Assembly: GCA_944390115.1 (NCBI GenBank)
Contig: CALXOW010000029.1
Coordinates: 1-37,081 of the forward strand
Direction of reading: 5' to 3'
From: an uncultured Anaerobiospirillum sp.
GTDB lineage: Bacteria; Pseudomonadota; Gammaproteobacteria; Enterobacterales; Succinivibrionaceae
Length of the DNA: 37,081 nt
A program made the position numbers and the translations under genes. Each line of letters begins with the position of its first letter. Within the stretch, counting starts at the first letter, position 1. Below, piece after piece: positions 8,981-17,365 of this stretch. The notes beneath the pieces are model-generated. The model was not told the DNA's origin and did not search any database. It saw nothing but the letters and a program-made list of their open reading frames with translations.

Positions 8981-9478
8981 CTAACCTTGAGAGCATCTTA
9001 AACCAAAGCTTGCGCAAAGCTCTCAAATTACTGTGCGTAACGTGACGTAGATCCAAATTTTTCTTTCTTGTGCACGGGCACGTCAGTACGTGCGCAACAC
9101 CAATTTTTCCCTAAAACAGCAAATCGTAACCGTTTGTGGAAAAGCACTGCTCAGCCCCAAAAAACCTCATCTCAATTCAAGGCACCCGCTCACTAAAAGG
9201 AGCAACTAACTAGGTAGCGTCACGCGCTGCACACAAAGCGCAGAGCAAGGCCTACGAGCAAGTAACCACCTTGCCTGCGCAGGTTAAACTTTAACTCAAC
9301 GCGTCCGCGTGGCTATCATAATAGACGCATTTTTGTCATGAAACGCGCCTTATCATCCCCCAAAAGCTCACTGTGGTCACAACTTTGTGCACAGCCCCTA
9401 AAAACCGCATGCTCAAGCCATTTTTAGCCCCTTTCTCGCCCCCAGCCCCCGCATTGGCTCCAGGCCCTGTTTTTACCT

Positions 9479-9494
9479 CCGTAAACGTTTACGG
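9479..9494. promoter_or_regulatory. 16-bp palindromic operator, copy 2
   Basis: Identical to the palindrome at 3977-3992 (CCGTAAACGTTTACGG). The nearest downstream gene is tal, 634 nt away on the minus strand; no plus-strand gene follows within 7 kb. Confidence 0.5.
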
Positions 9495-9887
9495 AAACAT
9501 GCGATAACATCTGCTAATTTAGGGCACAAACAAACTGCTCAAGCCAAAACTGCACTGCACTATTTTGGCGTGCACGTGACTCATTTTTGCAGCAAAAAAG
9601 GGTTCTTGAGAGAGTCTTGGGGAGTGAAGCTGGTTTCGTAGCAGCAAAAAAAACTCTAAAAATGGATTGAAATCGACCTTTTGCCCACAGGATACCCCTG
9701 TTGAACGCGAGGCTCTCTCCCAGACTATCTCAAGGACCCAAAAAAGCCCCTACTTACACGCCTGTGAGAGCACTAGAGCGATTAAGTGTGCCTGAGCGTA
9801 CCAACTGTGCTCTGCGGGCTCACAGCACAATGCCTCAAAAAACGCCCGCACCCGCTCAGTTCACCGATAGCGCGGCCCAATTGCAGC

Positions 9888-9933
9888 CCACACCAGGGCA
9901 CGATTGAAGCCCACGCCAGGGCACGATTGAAGC
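9888..9933. repeat. Tandem duplication of a 23-bp unit
   Basis: Two adjacent 23-bp units (9888-9910 and 9911-9933) differ at a single base (CCACACC against CCACGCC) and share AGGGCACGATTGAAGC. Confidence 0.75.
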
Positions 9934-9996
9934 CCTCACGGCGCTGGCGGGGGTGGTGGGTGGGCTCTGATAAATTAGAGCGATCACCATTGGGGC
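9918..9996. repeat. G-rich intergenic repeat, copy 1
   Basis: Begins AGGGCACGATTGAAG, passes through GGCGGGGGTGGTGGGTGGG and ends near ACCATTGGGGC. Copy 2 is at 10164-10243. The G-rich core resembles the middle of the 80-bp elements between queF and ppnN. Confidence 0.65.
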
Positions 9997-10163
9997 CCGC
10001 GCACTCAGCCCTGTTCTGCTCACTTGAGGCCTGCGCGCCCTACTTGTCCCAGAGCAACCTTATTCCTTTGAGACCTTTCCTACGCGGCCTCACACCACAG
10101 AGTGGTCCCAGCATGGGCAGAGTACGTGGCATCAGCTCTTAGCGCAGTACCTCACTCTCCACT

Positions 10164-10243
10164 AGGGCACGATTGAAGCTCTCACGGCGGTGGCGGGGGT
10201 TGGTGGGTGGGCTCTGATCAATTAAAGCTATAACCATTGGGGC
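10164..10243. repeat. G-rich intergenic repeat, copy 2
   Basis: Same layout as the copy at 9918-9996 with about a dozen substitutions and one inserted T in the G-rich core (GGGGGTTGGTGGGTGGG). The AT-rich part after it also matches (CTGATCAATTAAAGCTATAACC against the CTGATAAATTAG form). Confidence 0.65.
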
Positions 10244-10396
10244 TATGCGCGCAGTTATGACCCTGCTTGCCTCAGCGCGCTCTGTGCCGTCCTAGGGAGC
10301 CCTACTCTATGCCTTGGTCCTCAGCTCAACGTGGCCCTACGCATCATGGGCTAACTGCGCTGAGAGGACTGGCTTGCTGTGCGTGGCTTGCTACCA

Positions 10397-10436
10397 AACA
10401 AAAGGCCAAGCTTGAGTGGTGCTCAGGCTTGGCCTT
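10397..10436 (-). terminator. Intrinsic terminator of the hydroxyacid dehydrogenase gene
   Basis: On the minus strand AAGGCCAAGCCTGAG pairs with CTCAAGCTTGGCCTT around a short loop and is followed by TTGTTT. It lies about 32 nt beyond the stop codon. Confidence 0.85.
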
Positions 10437-10467
10437 GTAGTCTTGGGACGCTGCTGTGCTGTTGTTA

Positions 10468-11373
10468 TTAGCGGGCGTCGTTTTCGATGAAATCTGGGAT
10501 TAAGCTCGAGGAGTAGAAGAGATAGAGCGCTTGGGTGCCCTTATCGCCGTGGCCCATCTGCTTTAACATCGAGTAGGCCTTGTAGGCTAAATCGAGGCCG
10601 GGCAGGCTGACGCCTCGGTTTTGGCAAACCTTTAAGGCAATCTCCATGTCCTTTAAGAAGTGGTTGATCTTAAAGCCAGGAGCAAAGTCGCCCTTTAAGA
10701 TACGTGGACCATAGCTTTGCAGCGAGAAGGAACCGGCGGCACCACCACATAAGGTCTCAATCGCCAGCGCTGGATCTAAGCCCATGTGCTTGGCAAAGAC
10801 AATGGCCTCACAGGCCGAGAACATCGAGGAGGCAATCGCGACCTGATTGCAGGCCTTGGCCATCTGGCCCATACCGGCCTCACCAAAATAAACCCACTTC
10901 TTGCCTACAACCTTGAAGACCGGCTCTAAGGCGTCGATGGCGGCCTTGTCACCACCGCATAAAATGGTTAAGGCAGCATTGCGTGCGCCGATATCACCAC
11001 CGGTGACTGGGCAATCCACCACCGAAAAGCCCTTGTCGGCAGCACTCTTGGCGAGCTCTTGGGCCAGCTCTGGGGCAGAGGTGGTCATGTCAACACCAAT
11101 TGAGCCTGGCTTCATCGTGTTAAAGGCGCCGTGACGGCCCATCCAGACCTCGCGCACATCTTGGGGATAGCCCACAATGCTAATGACTACATCGCAATCC
11201 TGGGCGCAGTCAGCCGGGGTCTCACACCAAGTGGCACCACGCGCAATAAGCTCTGCGGCACGCGCTTTCGTGCGCGTGTAAAGCTTGAGCTCAAAACCGG
11301 CATCTAACAAGTGACCGGCCATCGGGGCGCCCATTACACCAAGACCAATAAAACCAATCTTCTTAATGTCCAT
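10468..11373 (-). CDS. Beta-hydroxyacid dehydrogenase family oxidoreductase (3-hydroxyisobutyrate/tartronate-semialdehyde reductase type)
   Basis: A 301-aa NAD(P)-dependent enzyme with the Rossmann motif GFIGLGVMGAPMA at residues 6-18 and a substrate loop DCPVTGGDIGARN near 120. The catalytic-Lys helix is GQMAKACNQ near 170; the Lys and Asn of this helix are the family's catalytic pair. The GARN-containing substrate loop and the GGAAGSFS stretch are shared with the less-characterised branch close to GarR/GlxR. The substrate (tartronate semialdehyde, succinic semialdehyde, hydroxyisobutyrate) therefore cannot be decided. ATG 11373 follows AGGAAA at good spacing; the longer in-frame ATG would overlap the predicted promoter. 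The gene is monocistronic, with promoter at 11493-11521 and terminator at 10397-10436. Confidence 0.88.
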   Translation of the reverse strand: MDIKKIGFIGLGVMGAPMAGHLLDAGFELKLYTRTKARAAELIARGATWCETPADCAQDCDVVISIVGYPQDVREVWMGRHGAFNTMKPGSIGVDMTTSAPELAQELAKSAADKGFSVVDCPVTGGDIGARNAALTILCGGDKAAIDALEPVFKVVGKKWVYFGEAGMGQMAKACNQVAIASSMFSACEAIVFAKHMGLDPALAIETLCGGAAGSFSLQSYGPRILKGDFAPGFKINHFLKDMEIALKVCQNRGVSLPGLDLAYKAYSMLKQMGHGDKGTQALYLFYSSSLIPDFIENDAR

Positions 11374-11492
11374 GATGATTTCCTGACTGACACTCCCTGC
11401 CGCACCAAGCTGCACGCACTCAAACCATAATGCCGCTGCGGGAGCGTTACTCTCATTGGTTATGGCCCCAGCCATAACTTACGTTGATGGTT

Positions 11493-11521
11493 ATTTTAGC
11501 CCCCATCTCAGCTCAGCCCAA
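11493..11521 (-). promoter_or_regulatory. Predicted promoter of the hydroxyacid dehydrogenase gene
   Basis: On the minus strand TTGGGC (11521-11516), 17-bp spacer, TAAAAT (11498-11493). The transcript would start near 11486, giving a 113-nt leader. Between this site and metK (11522-11778) I see no gene and only a weak CCGCT/AGCGG hairpin near 11714-11727 that might follow metK. Confidence 0.5.
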
Positions 11522-11778
11522 ATAACTCACAAAAAAGTCTTAAGACCGGCAATAGATATGACCAAGTGCCGTCTTGCACGATGTGCGGTAGACGCTGCGC
11601 CGATGTGCCATTTGCGGCCAGCTAAAACCTAGCTTGCACCTAAGGGAGGTTAAAGGCGGGAAAAGGTGAGGGAAATGGAAGCGACCCTGACCCTAGAGGT
11701 GAGGGGATGGTCAGAGCCGCTTGCAGCGGTTAAGCCCTAAATCTGAGGGGAGAGCTCAGCGCGCTGTTTGTCTTGTTT

Positions 11779-12927
11779 TTAGCTTAAGGCAGCCTTGAGG
11801 GCGTCGACCTTATCTAAACATTCCCAAGGGAACTCGTCACGACCAAAGTGACCGTAGGTGGCGGTTGGCTGGTAGATTGGACGCTCGAGATCTAACATCT
11901 TGATAATGCCATATGGGCGTAAGTCAAAGATCTCGTTGATCACCGAGGCGATCTTCTTGTCATCGTACTTGCCGGTGCCAAAGGTGTTAACCGAAATCGA
12001 AACTGGCTTGGCCACACCAATGGCGTAGGAGACTTGCAGCTCGCACTTGTGCGCCAGCTTGGCCGCAACGATATTCTTGGCCACGTAACGGGCGGCATAG
12101 GCAGCCGAGCGATCGACCTTGGACGGATCCTTACCCGAGAAGGCACCACCACCGTGACGGGCGGCACCACCGTAGGTATCTACAATGATCTTACGGCCGG
12201 TTAAACCGCAGTCACCAACTGGACCACCGATGACGAAACGACCGGTTGGGTTGATGAAGTACTTGGTCTTATCGGTTAAGTACTTAATTGGGATGACACG
12301 CTTGATAATTTCCTCTTGTACGCCCTCTTCGACGTCACGTAAGGAGATATCAGGCGAGTGCTGGGTCGACAGCACGACGGTGTCCACGTGCGAAATCGAG
12401 CCATCATCATTGTAGGCAAAGGTGATCTGGCTCTTGGCATCAGGACGCAGCCATGGCAGGATGCCTAAACGACGGACCTCAGCCTGACGGCGTACTAATA
12501 AGTGAGCATAGGTGATCGCAGCTGGCATCAAAACTGGCGTGTCATCGCAGGCATAGCCGAACATTAAACCTTGGTCACCGGCACCTTGATCTTCTGGATT
12601 TTGGCGATCGACGCCTTGATTGATATCAGGCGATTGCTTGCCTAAGGCATTTAAGAAAGCGCAATAATTGCCATCAAAGCCGACTTCAGTGGAGTTGTAG
12701 CCGATAGAGCAGACGGTCTTGCGTACGACCGCCTCGAGATCGACATTGGCGGTGCTCTTCACCTCACCGGCGATTACCACCATACCCGTCTTAACTAAGG
12801 TCTCGCAGGCAACGCGGGCCTTAGGATCTTGGGCTAAGTAGGCATCTAATACGGCATCGGAAATTTGGTCGGCGACCTTGTCTGGGTGTCCCTCAGAAAC
12901 AGACTCAGACGTAAACAATTGAAACAT
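11779..12927 (-). CDS. metK: S-adenosylmethionine synthetase
   Basis: Makes S-adenosylmethionine from methionine and ATP in the cytosol. The 382-aa product has the complete set of signatures: [15 protein letters not shown] at 10-24, the [12 protein letters not shown] signature near 118, the P-loop-like [20 protein letters not shown] near 260 (only part of it needed for the call), and the C-terminal [12 protein letters not shown]. The ATG is preceded by GGAGGG. No MetJ-box arrays (AGACGTCT-type) are visible upstream. The gap before the upstream gene is 545 nt and may be a long leader. Confidence 0.98.
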   Translation of the reverse strand: MFQLFTSESVSEGHPDKVADQISDAVLDAYLAQDPKARVACETLVKTGMVVIAGEVKSTANVDLEAVVRKTVCSIGYNSTEVGFDGNYCAFLNALGKQSPDINQGVDRQNPEDQGAGDQGLMFGYACDDTPVLMPAAITYAHLLVRRQAEVRRLGILPWLRPDAKSQITFAYNDDGSISHVDTVVLSTQHSPDISLRDVEEGVQEEIIKRVIPIKYLTDKTKYFINPTGRFVIGGPVGDCGLTGRKIIVDTYGGAARHGGGAFSGKDPSKVDRSAAYAARYVAKNIVAAKLAHKCELQVSYAIGVAKPVSISVNTFGTGKYDDKKIASVINEIFDLRPYGIIKMLDLERPIYQPTATYGHFGRDEFPWECLDKVDALKAALS

Positions 12928-13409
12928 GTGCTCCCTCCAACATGGGGTGGAAAACTTACAAAGTTAAGTTTGCTCATACTCCCAAACCTCCTCACAAGGT
13001 GGTCGCTGCAAGTGCTACGGGCGTACCCCTGCTCTGCGGGGCTACCCCAGCTTTACTTGGGCTCACGCAGCTCTTGCGGTGAAAATAGTTCAGCCTCCTA
13101 GCTCCTAGGCACAAGTGCCCGCCCCTAAGCGCAAGCGCTTAAGGTCCATCCGGCGCCATTTTTTTTAAATGGTGGTACGGGGAAAAGCGATAGGAGTGCG
13201 CCTTAAACCTGAGCTTAAAGCCCGGTAAGAAAGAGCTTTAAGGTGCCAAGGCAGGGTTCAAGACGGAAACTGGACTAAGCGAGTATCAACAAGGAAAAAA
13301 GTGGAAACGGCAGAGCCGCTCCCGATGTCACTGCGCTACAACACGCCCTTGGGGCGGGCACAACACTAAGGCCTTAGCCTTACTGAGCGCAGATTAACCC
13401 TTGATTATA
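12928..13409 (-). promoter_or_regulatory. Long upstream region or leader of metK with a TATAAT box
   Basis: A perfect TATAAT on the minus strand (13409-13404) without a good -35 is the best promoter box in the 12928-13473 gap. It would give a leader of about 470 nt. The proximal part is hairpin-rich, for example GTAGCCCC...GGGGTAC around 13021-13045 and a TAAGCGC/GCGCTTA pair near 13133-13141. I could not match any known SAM riboswitch core. No gene is seen in this gap. Confidence 0.35.
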
Positions 13410-13473
13410 CGCGACTTGGATGGTCTTTATGGGCAGCTGCATAAATTTTTTCAGCAACGGTTCCGAGGGCGCG

Positions 13474-14529
13474 CTAATAAAGCGTGGCAAAGGGGAAATG
13501 TACCTGCACCTCATCCCAACTCAGCTGTAAGTGCGGCCCCAAGAACAAGATGACGTCCTTCACCCCACGCTGGCACAGGTAAGAAATCATACGCTCATCG
13601 ATGGCGTGTTGCAGTGCCTGGGGATAAAACTCCAAGCTCTCGCTCAAATGCAGGAAAAACTCGTAGCTCTGGGGCGGATACTGCGTGGCCAGCTCATCGT
13701 ACACCGCCCGCTCCTCAGGGCTTAACACCATCGCTCGCCCGGCAGTGTAAGGGCGATAGAGCTCGATGAGCTCACAGTCACCTGAAGCGGTAATGCCACA
13801 GGTCAAATAGAGCGCATTGGCCGTCAAGTACGCCTCACGCATGAAGGCTTGACGATAGGACAGCTCGTCTTTGTGCGCAGTGGTTAAGATATCACACGCC
13901 GGGCTTGAGGCTTGAAGCCACGGCGTAAGCTGGCCTGACTCCGGGCTAGGGTCAAAGCGCGCGCTGACTACCACCGGATAGCGCGGGGAGAGCGCACCCC
14001 AATGCTGCCAACACAGGGACCCGCCTACGGCCTGCATCAGATAATTTAAGTCGTCGCTTGTCAGGTCGGGATAGCGCGGGGCAAAGACAGACAAAAAGAG
14101 CTGCTGAAATTCGTACGGATCAGCCTGTAAGCCCTGCATGATGTCGTAGGAGCACAAATGCAGCACTTGCACCTCAAGCGACTTTGACCAATTAGCCTCA
14201 GCACTGGTAGCTTGAGGGCGCGCTGTAGTGCGGCGCTGATACTGAGGAAGCAGGCGCGACTCAAACTTGCCTGAGCGCAAGCGCGGGACTTTGATGGTGA
14301 TCGGCCCCAAGGAGCTAGCAATAGTCTTGCGGCTGTAGCCGTTACGCGCGCTCTTAGCGGTAGAGCTTGACTCGGCCTGATGGCACTGCAAGTCAAGTTC
14401 GCATTTGAGCAGCTCCTCATAGCAATGCGCCAGGGCCTGCCCCATCAGGCCCTGTAAATAGCCTGCGGGGTCTAGTTTGAACTGAGCTAATTGGTTTAGT
14501 GCGACCTCTTGCTCGTGCGGCGTGCGCAT
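13474..14529 (-). CDS. IS256-transposase-derived protein lacking the catalytic residues
   Basis: A 351-aa protein. Residues 60-100 (SARNGYSRKT, then IKVPRLRSGKFESRLLPQYQRR) match the conserved N-terminal block of IS256-family (Mutator-like) transposases. The preceding helix ELLKCELDLQ also fits. Further on, YPVVV at 184-188 aligns with the strand that carries the first catalytic Asp, and RGVKDVILF at 321-329 with the strand carrying the second. The Asp positions read Ala/Ser and Gly/Pro instead, and the protein stops there, so the Glu region is absent. The ORF is undisturbed, with codon use like its neighbours. It starts 2 nt after the stop of the formyltransferase gene, so it is probably translated from that operon. 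I read it as a domesticated, non-catalytic transposase; a decaying relic is the alternative. Confidence 0.7.
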   Translation of the reverse strand: MRTPHEQEVALNQLAQFKLDPAGYLQGLMGQALAHCYEELLKCELDLQCHQAESSSTAKSARNGYSRKTIASSLGPITIKVPRLRSGKFESRLLPQYQRRTTARPQATSAEANWSKSLEVQVLHLCSYDIMQGLQADPYEFQQLFLSVFAPRYPDLTSDDLNYLMQAVGGSLCWQHWGALSPRYPVVVSARFDPSPESGQLTPWLQASSPACDILTTAHKDELSYRQAFMREAYLTANALYLTCGITASGDCELIELYRPYTAGRAMVLSPEERAVYDELATQYPPQSYEFFLHLSESLEFYPQALQHAIDERMISYLCQRGVKDVILFLGPHLQLSWDEVQVHFPFATLY

Positions 14530-14531
14530 GA

Positions 14532-15458
14532 CTACAGCTCCTCAATCTGAGTTCCCTGCGGCCCAAAACTCAACTGCAGCTTGCACTTAGGGCGGCAGCT
14601 TAAGGTCAGGCTGTGCTGAGCTTGGTCACAGCTATAGCGCATGATGGTGTAGCGCTGCCCATGGAAATCAAGCTGCGGCTTGGCAATAAAGGAGAAAACG
14701 CCGCCATCTAACGCGCGTAAAAAGCGATAGCAGGTGGCAAAGTCCCAGCTTAAGTCCATCAGGCCCGCATGGGGCAAATCCCGCTTGCGGTGGATTTGGG
14801 TCCAAGGAACACCCCAGCCCCATTGATGAATCTCAGATGGGGTGTGCACCAGCTGGCAGCTGGGCTCTAAGGACTTAAGCTGCGCCTCGACCTCAGCTGC
14901 CGCAAGCTTTGGCTCCAGCTCAAACTCAGGCAGGGCTTGCAGCGCCAGCGGCAAGAGTAGCTGTGCCATCTCATGCTGCACCATCAGCAAATCAAGTGCG
15001 GTGACCGGAGCTGCAAACTGCGCTAATTGACACGCACCCTGGACCAAGATCGCCCCATGGTCGATATCTTGATCGACCCGATGCCAGGTAATGCCCGCTG
15101 CCTCATCACCCTCCCAAATCGACCACAAATGCGCATTGGTACCGCGATGGTACGGCAAGAGCGCATTGTGGTAATTGATGATGGTGTTGGCGTTAACCTC
15201 GGCCTCTGAGAAGAGATAGGTGTTGTTGGCGCTGATGATGAGCGCCCCGGAAAGCTCGGCAAGCCACTGCTTGAGCGGGCGCACCTCATCTGAGAGCGGC
15301 GCGCCGCCTTGGGTGCACGGCACCGCCTCAGTGAGCTCCGGATAGACGATCACGTAGGGCTTAATCTGCCACAGCTCCTCGATGCGCTGCGCGCACAGCT
15401 GGGCAAAGCTGGATTGAGCCGAGAAACCTTGCCCTACGAGGTAAATGGGAGGAGTCAT
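14532..15458 (-). CDS. Formyltransferase-fold protein (methionyl-tRNA formyltransferase-like)
   Basis: A 308-aa protein with the glycinamide/methionyl-tRNA formyltransferase fold. The catalytic triad is visible: N95 and H97 in NYHNALLPYHRG and D133 in DQDIDHGAI, which equals the DxGxDTG motif. GITWHRVD between them is typical of the family. The C-terminal 130 residues (with PWTQIHRKRDL, an Fmt-C-like strand set) differ enough from Fmt that I would not call it fmt. Such enzymes use 10-formyl-tetrahydrofolate to formylate an amine on sugars, siderophores or cofactors; the acceptor is unknown. Its ATG directly follows the TAA of the upstream DUF5718 gene (TAAATG), and the IS256-derived gene begins 2 nt after its stop. 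This indicates one translationally coupled operon. Confidence 0.8.
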   Translation of the reverse strand: MTPPIYLVGQGFSAQSSFAQLCAQRIEELWQIKPYVIVYPELTEAVPCTQGGAPLSDEVRPLKQWLAELSGALIISANNTYLFSEAEVNANTIINYHNALLPYHRGTNAHLWSIWEGDEAAGITWHRVDQDIDHGAILVQGACQLAQFAAPVTALDLLMVQHEMAQLLLPLALQALPEFELEPKLAAAEVEAQLKSLEPSCQLVHTPSEIHQWGWGVPWTQIHRKRDLPHAGLMDLSWDFATCYRFLRALDGGVFSFIAKPQLDFHGQRYTIMRYSCDQAQHSLTLSCRPKCKLQLSFGPQGTQIEEL

Positions 15459-16322
15459 TTAGACCACTTCACCCTTGACGATGATCTCTTGGCGCAAGAC
15501 CGAAATATCGTCCTCTTCTAAGTTATCGCGGACCGCGCGATGGATGATCTCACTTGGGCTGTAAACATCGCCTGGGTAGAGCACCACTAAGGCGTAATCA
15601 CCGACCTTGAGGAAATTGGTCTTACCAAAGTCAGTGTAACGGGTTGCGCCGACCGAGACCATAAAGCGAGTTGGACGCTCAGACTCGTTTAAGTAGGCAT
15701 TGATGTCCTCAGCTGGGCCCTCATCCTTTTGCTCGTTGAAACGATTGATGAGCCAAGCGTTGAGCTTGTCGTAGAAGTAGGAGTAGTCCTTGATCGCGCT
15801 GTCTTCACCGTATGGGAATACTTGGTCGCCGCGCACTAAAAACGAGGCGATACGGTAGCGATCTAAGATGCCGCCTGGACCAAAGTGGTCGATCTTGATG
15901 TGATTAGCGGCAAAGCCCTTGCTCGATGGGCCCCAATTCTTCTTCTGGCTAATCTTGGTGGCGCCTTGCTTGCGAATCGAGCAGTCATTGCTGGCGCTAA
16001 AGACCAATGGAGTCAGGCTTAACACCTTATCGCCTTGCCAATCGACATCAAAGACAATGGCACACTCCGGCTCAATTTGCAGCTTGTCCTCGCCCTCAGG
16101 GAAGATAATGGAGTACTCATCAAAAGGATAGACATGCAAAAAGTCTGGGGTCTGTGCGCTGGAGCTACCCCGTGGCAGATAGGTTGGGAACACGGCCTTC
16201 GGGGCATTGGCCTCAGCCGTCTTGACCTTGGTAAAGTCCTTGTCCTCACCTGCTTGCTCTAAATGTCCGGTAAAGTTGCCTGCTACGCCAAAGCACGCAA
16301 TTTTTTCTAATTCAATCTGCAT
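15459..16322 (-). CDS. DUF5718 family protein
   Basis: A 287-aa protein of a conserved but uncharacterised family. Marks I recognise are GVAGNFTGHLEQAGE at residues 11-25, the segment ending FPTYLPRG, LQIEPECAIVFD, SNDCSIRKQGATKISQKKNWG near 110-130, GGILDRYRIASFL, YGEDSAIKDYSYFY and NEQKDEGPAEDI. The acidic EPE strand and the conserved Lys/Asp set recall fumarylacetoacetate-hydrolase-type folds, but that is inference. I chose ATG 16322 because GGAG lies 8 nt upstream; the 12-codon extension is Arg/Gly-rich and not conserved-looking. It is the first gene of the operon with the formyltransferase and the IS256-derived gene, so the three may share a pathway. Confidence 0.75.
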   Translation of the reverse strand: MQIELEKIACFGVAGNFTGHLEQAGEDKDFTKVKTAEANAPKAVFPTYLPRGSSSAQTPDFLHVYPFDEYSIIFPEGEDKLQIEPECAIVFDVDWQGDKVLSLTPLVFSASNDCSIRKQGATKISQKKNWGPSSKGFAANHIKIDHFGPGGILDRYRIASFLVRGDQVFPYGEDSAIKDYSYFYDKLNAWLINRFNEQKDEGPAEDINAYLNESERPTRFMVSVGATRYTDFGKTNFLKVGDYALVVLYPGDVYSPSEIIHRAVRDNLEEDDISVLRQEIIVKGEVV

Positions 16323-16375
16323 GGTTTTCACTCCGCCCAGGCCCATGACACGGCGCACGCGCGCCCCTCAGCCCC

Positions 16376-16384
16376 ATCTTAGCA
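16376..16384 (-). promoter_or_regulatory. Possible extended -10 element of the DUF5718 operon
   Basis: On the minus strand TGCTAAGAT reads as an extended -10 (TGn plus TAAGAT), about 55 nt before the DUF5718 ATG. No good -35 is visible. The remaining 16385-16600 interval is otherwise featureless apart from a weak plus-strand TACAAT box near 16475 that might serve endA. Confidence 0.3.
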
Positions 16385-16600
16385 TAGCCCTAAGCGCCCC
16401 TTGTGCCCCTGATGGCAAAAGCTTGAACCAAAGCGTACCGCCCTAATGCTGCCCTCAGGGCTGATTTGCCCTTACAATAGGAAATGCTCGCTCCAGTGCC
16501 AGTTGCCTGAAAATTGGTAGCACGGGTAGTCCTGACTTGGTGCGCGCGTTACTTTGCCTTAGCTTATAAGAGCGCAGATGTCTTTGCGGGAGGAATGGTC

Positions 16601-17335
16601 TTGCACAAATTGATTAAAACGGCCCTGGCCGTCGGCTTAATGCTGAGTATTGGTTCCAGCGCTCAGGCGATGAGCTCATTTTCCGCCGCCAAGCGCGTCC
16701 TGCCCCAAATCTACTGGCAATTAGAAGAGGAGTTTGGTCAACAGAGCACCGTGTACTGCGGCTGCCCCATTGAGTTATCAGGCAGCGCCAAAAAGCCCAA
16801 GTGGACCGTGGACTTAAAGCCATGTGGCTATGAGGCCCGCAAAAATAAGAGTCGCGCGCGCCGCATTGAGGTCGAGCACATCATGCCCGCCTGGGAATTT
16901 GGCCACCAAATGAAGTGCTGGCGCGATGGTGGCCGCGAGCAATGCGGTAAGGATAAAAAGTTCAAAGAAATGGAAGGCGACCTCCATAACCTCTTCCCAA
17001 GCGTGGGCGAGGTCAATGGCGACCGGGGTAATTTCCAATTTACCGATATGGGTGCTAAGCCAACTAAATATGGCAAGTGCCAGATGGTAGTAGACTTCAA
17101 GTTAAAGCTTGCCCAACCACCTAAGGAGGCTCGTGGCCTCATCGCCCGCGCCTATCTCTATATGGCCCAAGAATACGGCATCCGCTTAGCTGCCCAGCAG
17201 CGTCGGCTCTATGAGGCTTGGGATCGCCAATATCCGGTTACCGCCTGGGAGTGCCGCCGTAACGAACTTATCAAGGCTGAGCAAGGCAACGATAACCCAT
17301 TTGTCACCAAGCACTGCCCACTCAAGTCTAAATAA
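16601..17335 (+). CDS. endA: Endonuclease I, periplasmic (catalytically intact copy)
   Basis: Secreted non-specific DNA endonuclease of the beta-beta-alpha-metal fold. Residues 1-23 form a signal peptide (KTALAVGLML, cut after SSAQA). In the mature part VEHIMPAWEFGHQ at 91-103 contains the Mg-ligand Glu92 and general-base His93, DLHNLFPSVGEVNGDRGN contains the metal-binding Asn, and WECRRNE is near the end. The Cys set (YCGC, KPC, KCW, QCGKD, TKHC) is that of EndA. I chose TTG 16601 because GGAGG is 7 nt upstream. ATG 16595 is in frame but only 1 nt from it. The gene is followed by a second endA copy and by rsmE, matching the endA-rsmE order of E. coli. Confidence 0.92.
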   Translation: MHKLIKTALAVGLMLSIGSSAQAMSSFSAAKRVLPQIYWQLEEEFGQQSTVYCGCPIELSGSAKKPKWTVDLKPCGYEARKNKSRARRIEVEHIMPAWEFGHQMKCWRDGGREQCGKDKKFKEMEGDLHNLFPSVGEVNGDRGNFQFTDMGAKPTKYGKCQMVVDFKLKLAQPPKEARGLIARAYLYMAQEYGIRLAAQQRRLYEAWDRQYPVTAWECRRNELIKAEQGNDNPFVTKHCPLKSK

Positions 17336-17365
17336 CCCTGCAATCACTTGGCTATAAATTGCGTT

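Larger units (their letters stand above)
8981..10396. other. Long interval without a recognisable gene upstream of tal
   Basis: The open frames here (for example 9701-9907 and 9786-10142, plus) have no plausible start signals and odd composition, and I reject them. The interval holds an operator-like palindrome (9479-9494), a 23-bp tandem duplication (9888-9933), and two copies of a roughly 79-bp G-rich repeat (9918 and 10164). A possible minus-strand -10 (TATGAT at 9315-9320) lies about 470 nt from tal. It may also encode an unrecognised small RNA. Confidence 0.5.

Noticed and set aside
9701-10142. Two overlapping plus-strand open frames upstream of tal
   Set aside because: They run through the G-rich repeats, use poor starts, and have Pro/Arg-rich translations without any family resemblance.
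9888-10243. CRISPR array
   Set aside because: Repeats are adjacent tandem or two distant copies, without regular unique spacers and without cas genes.
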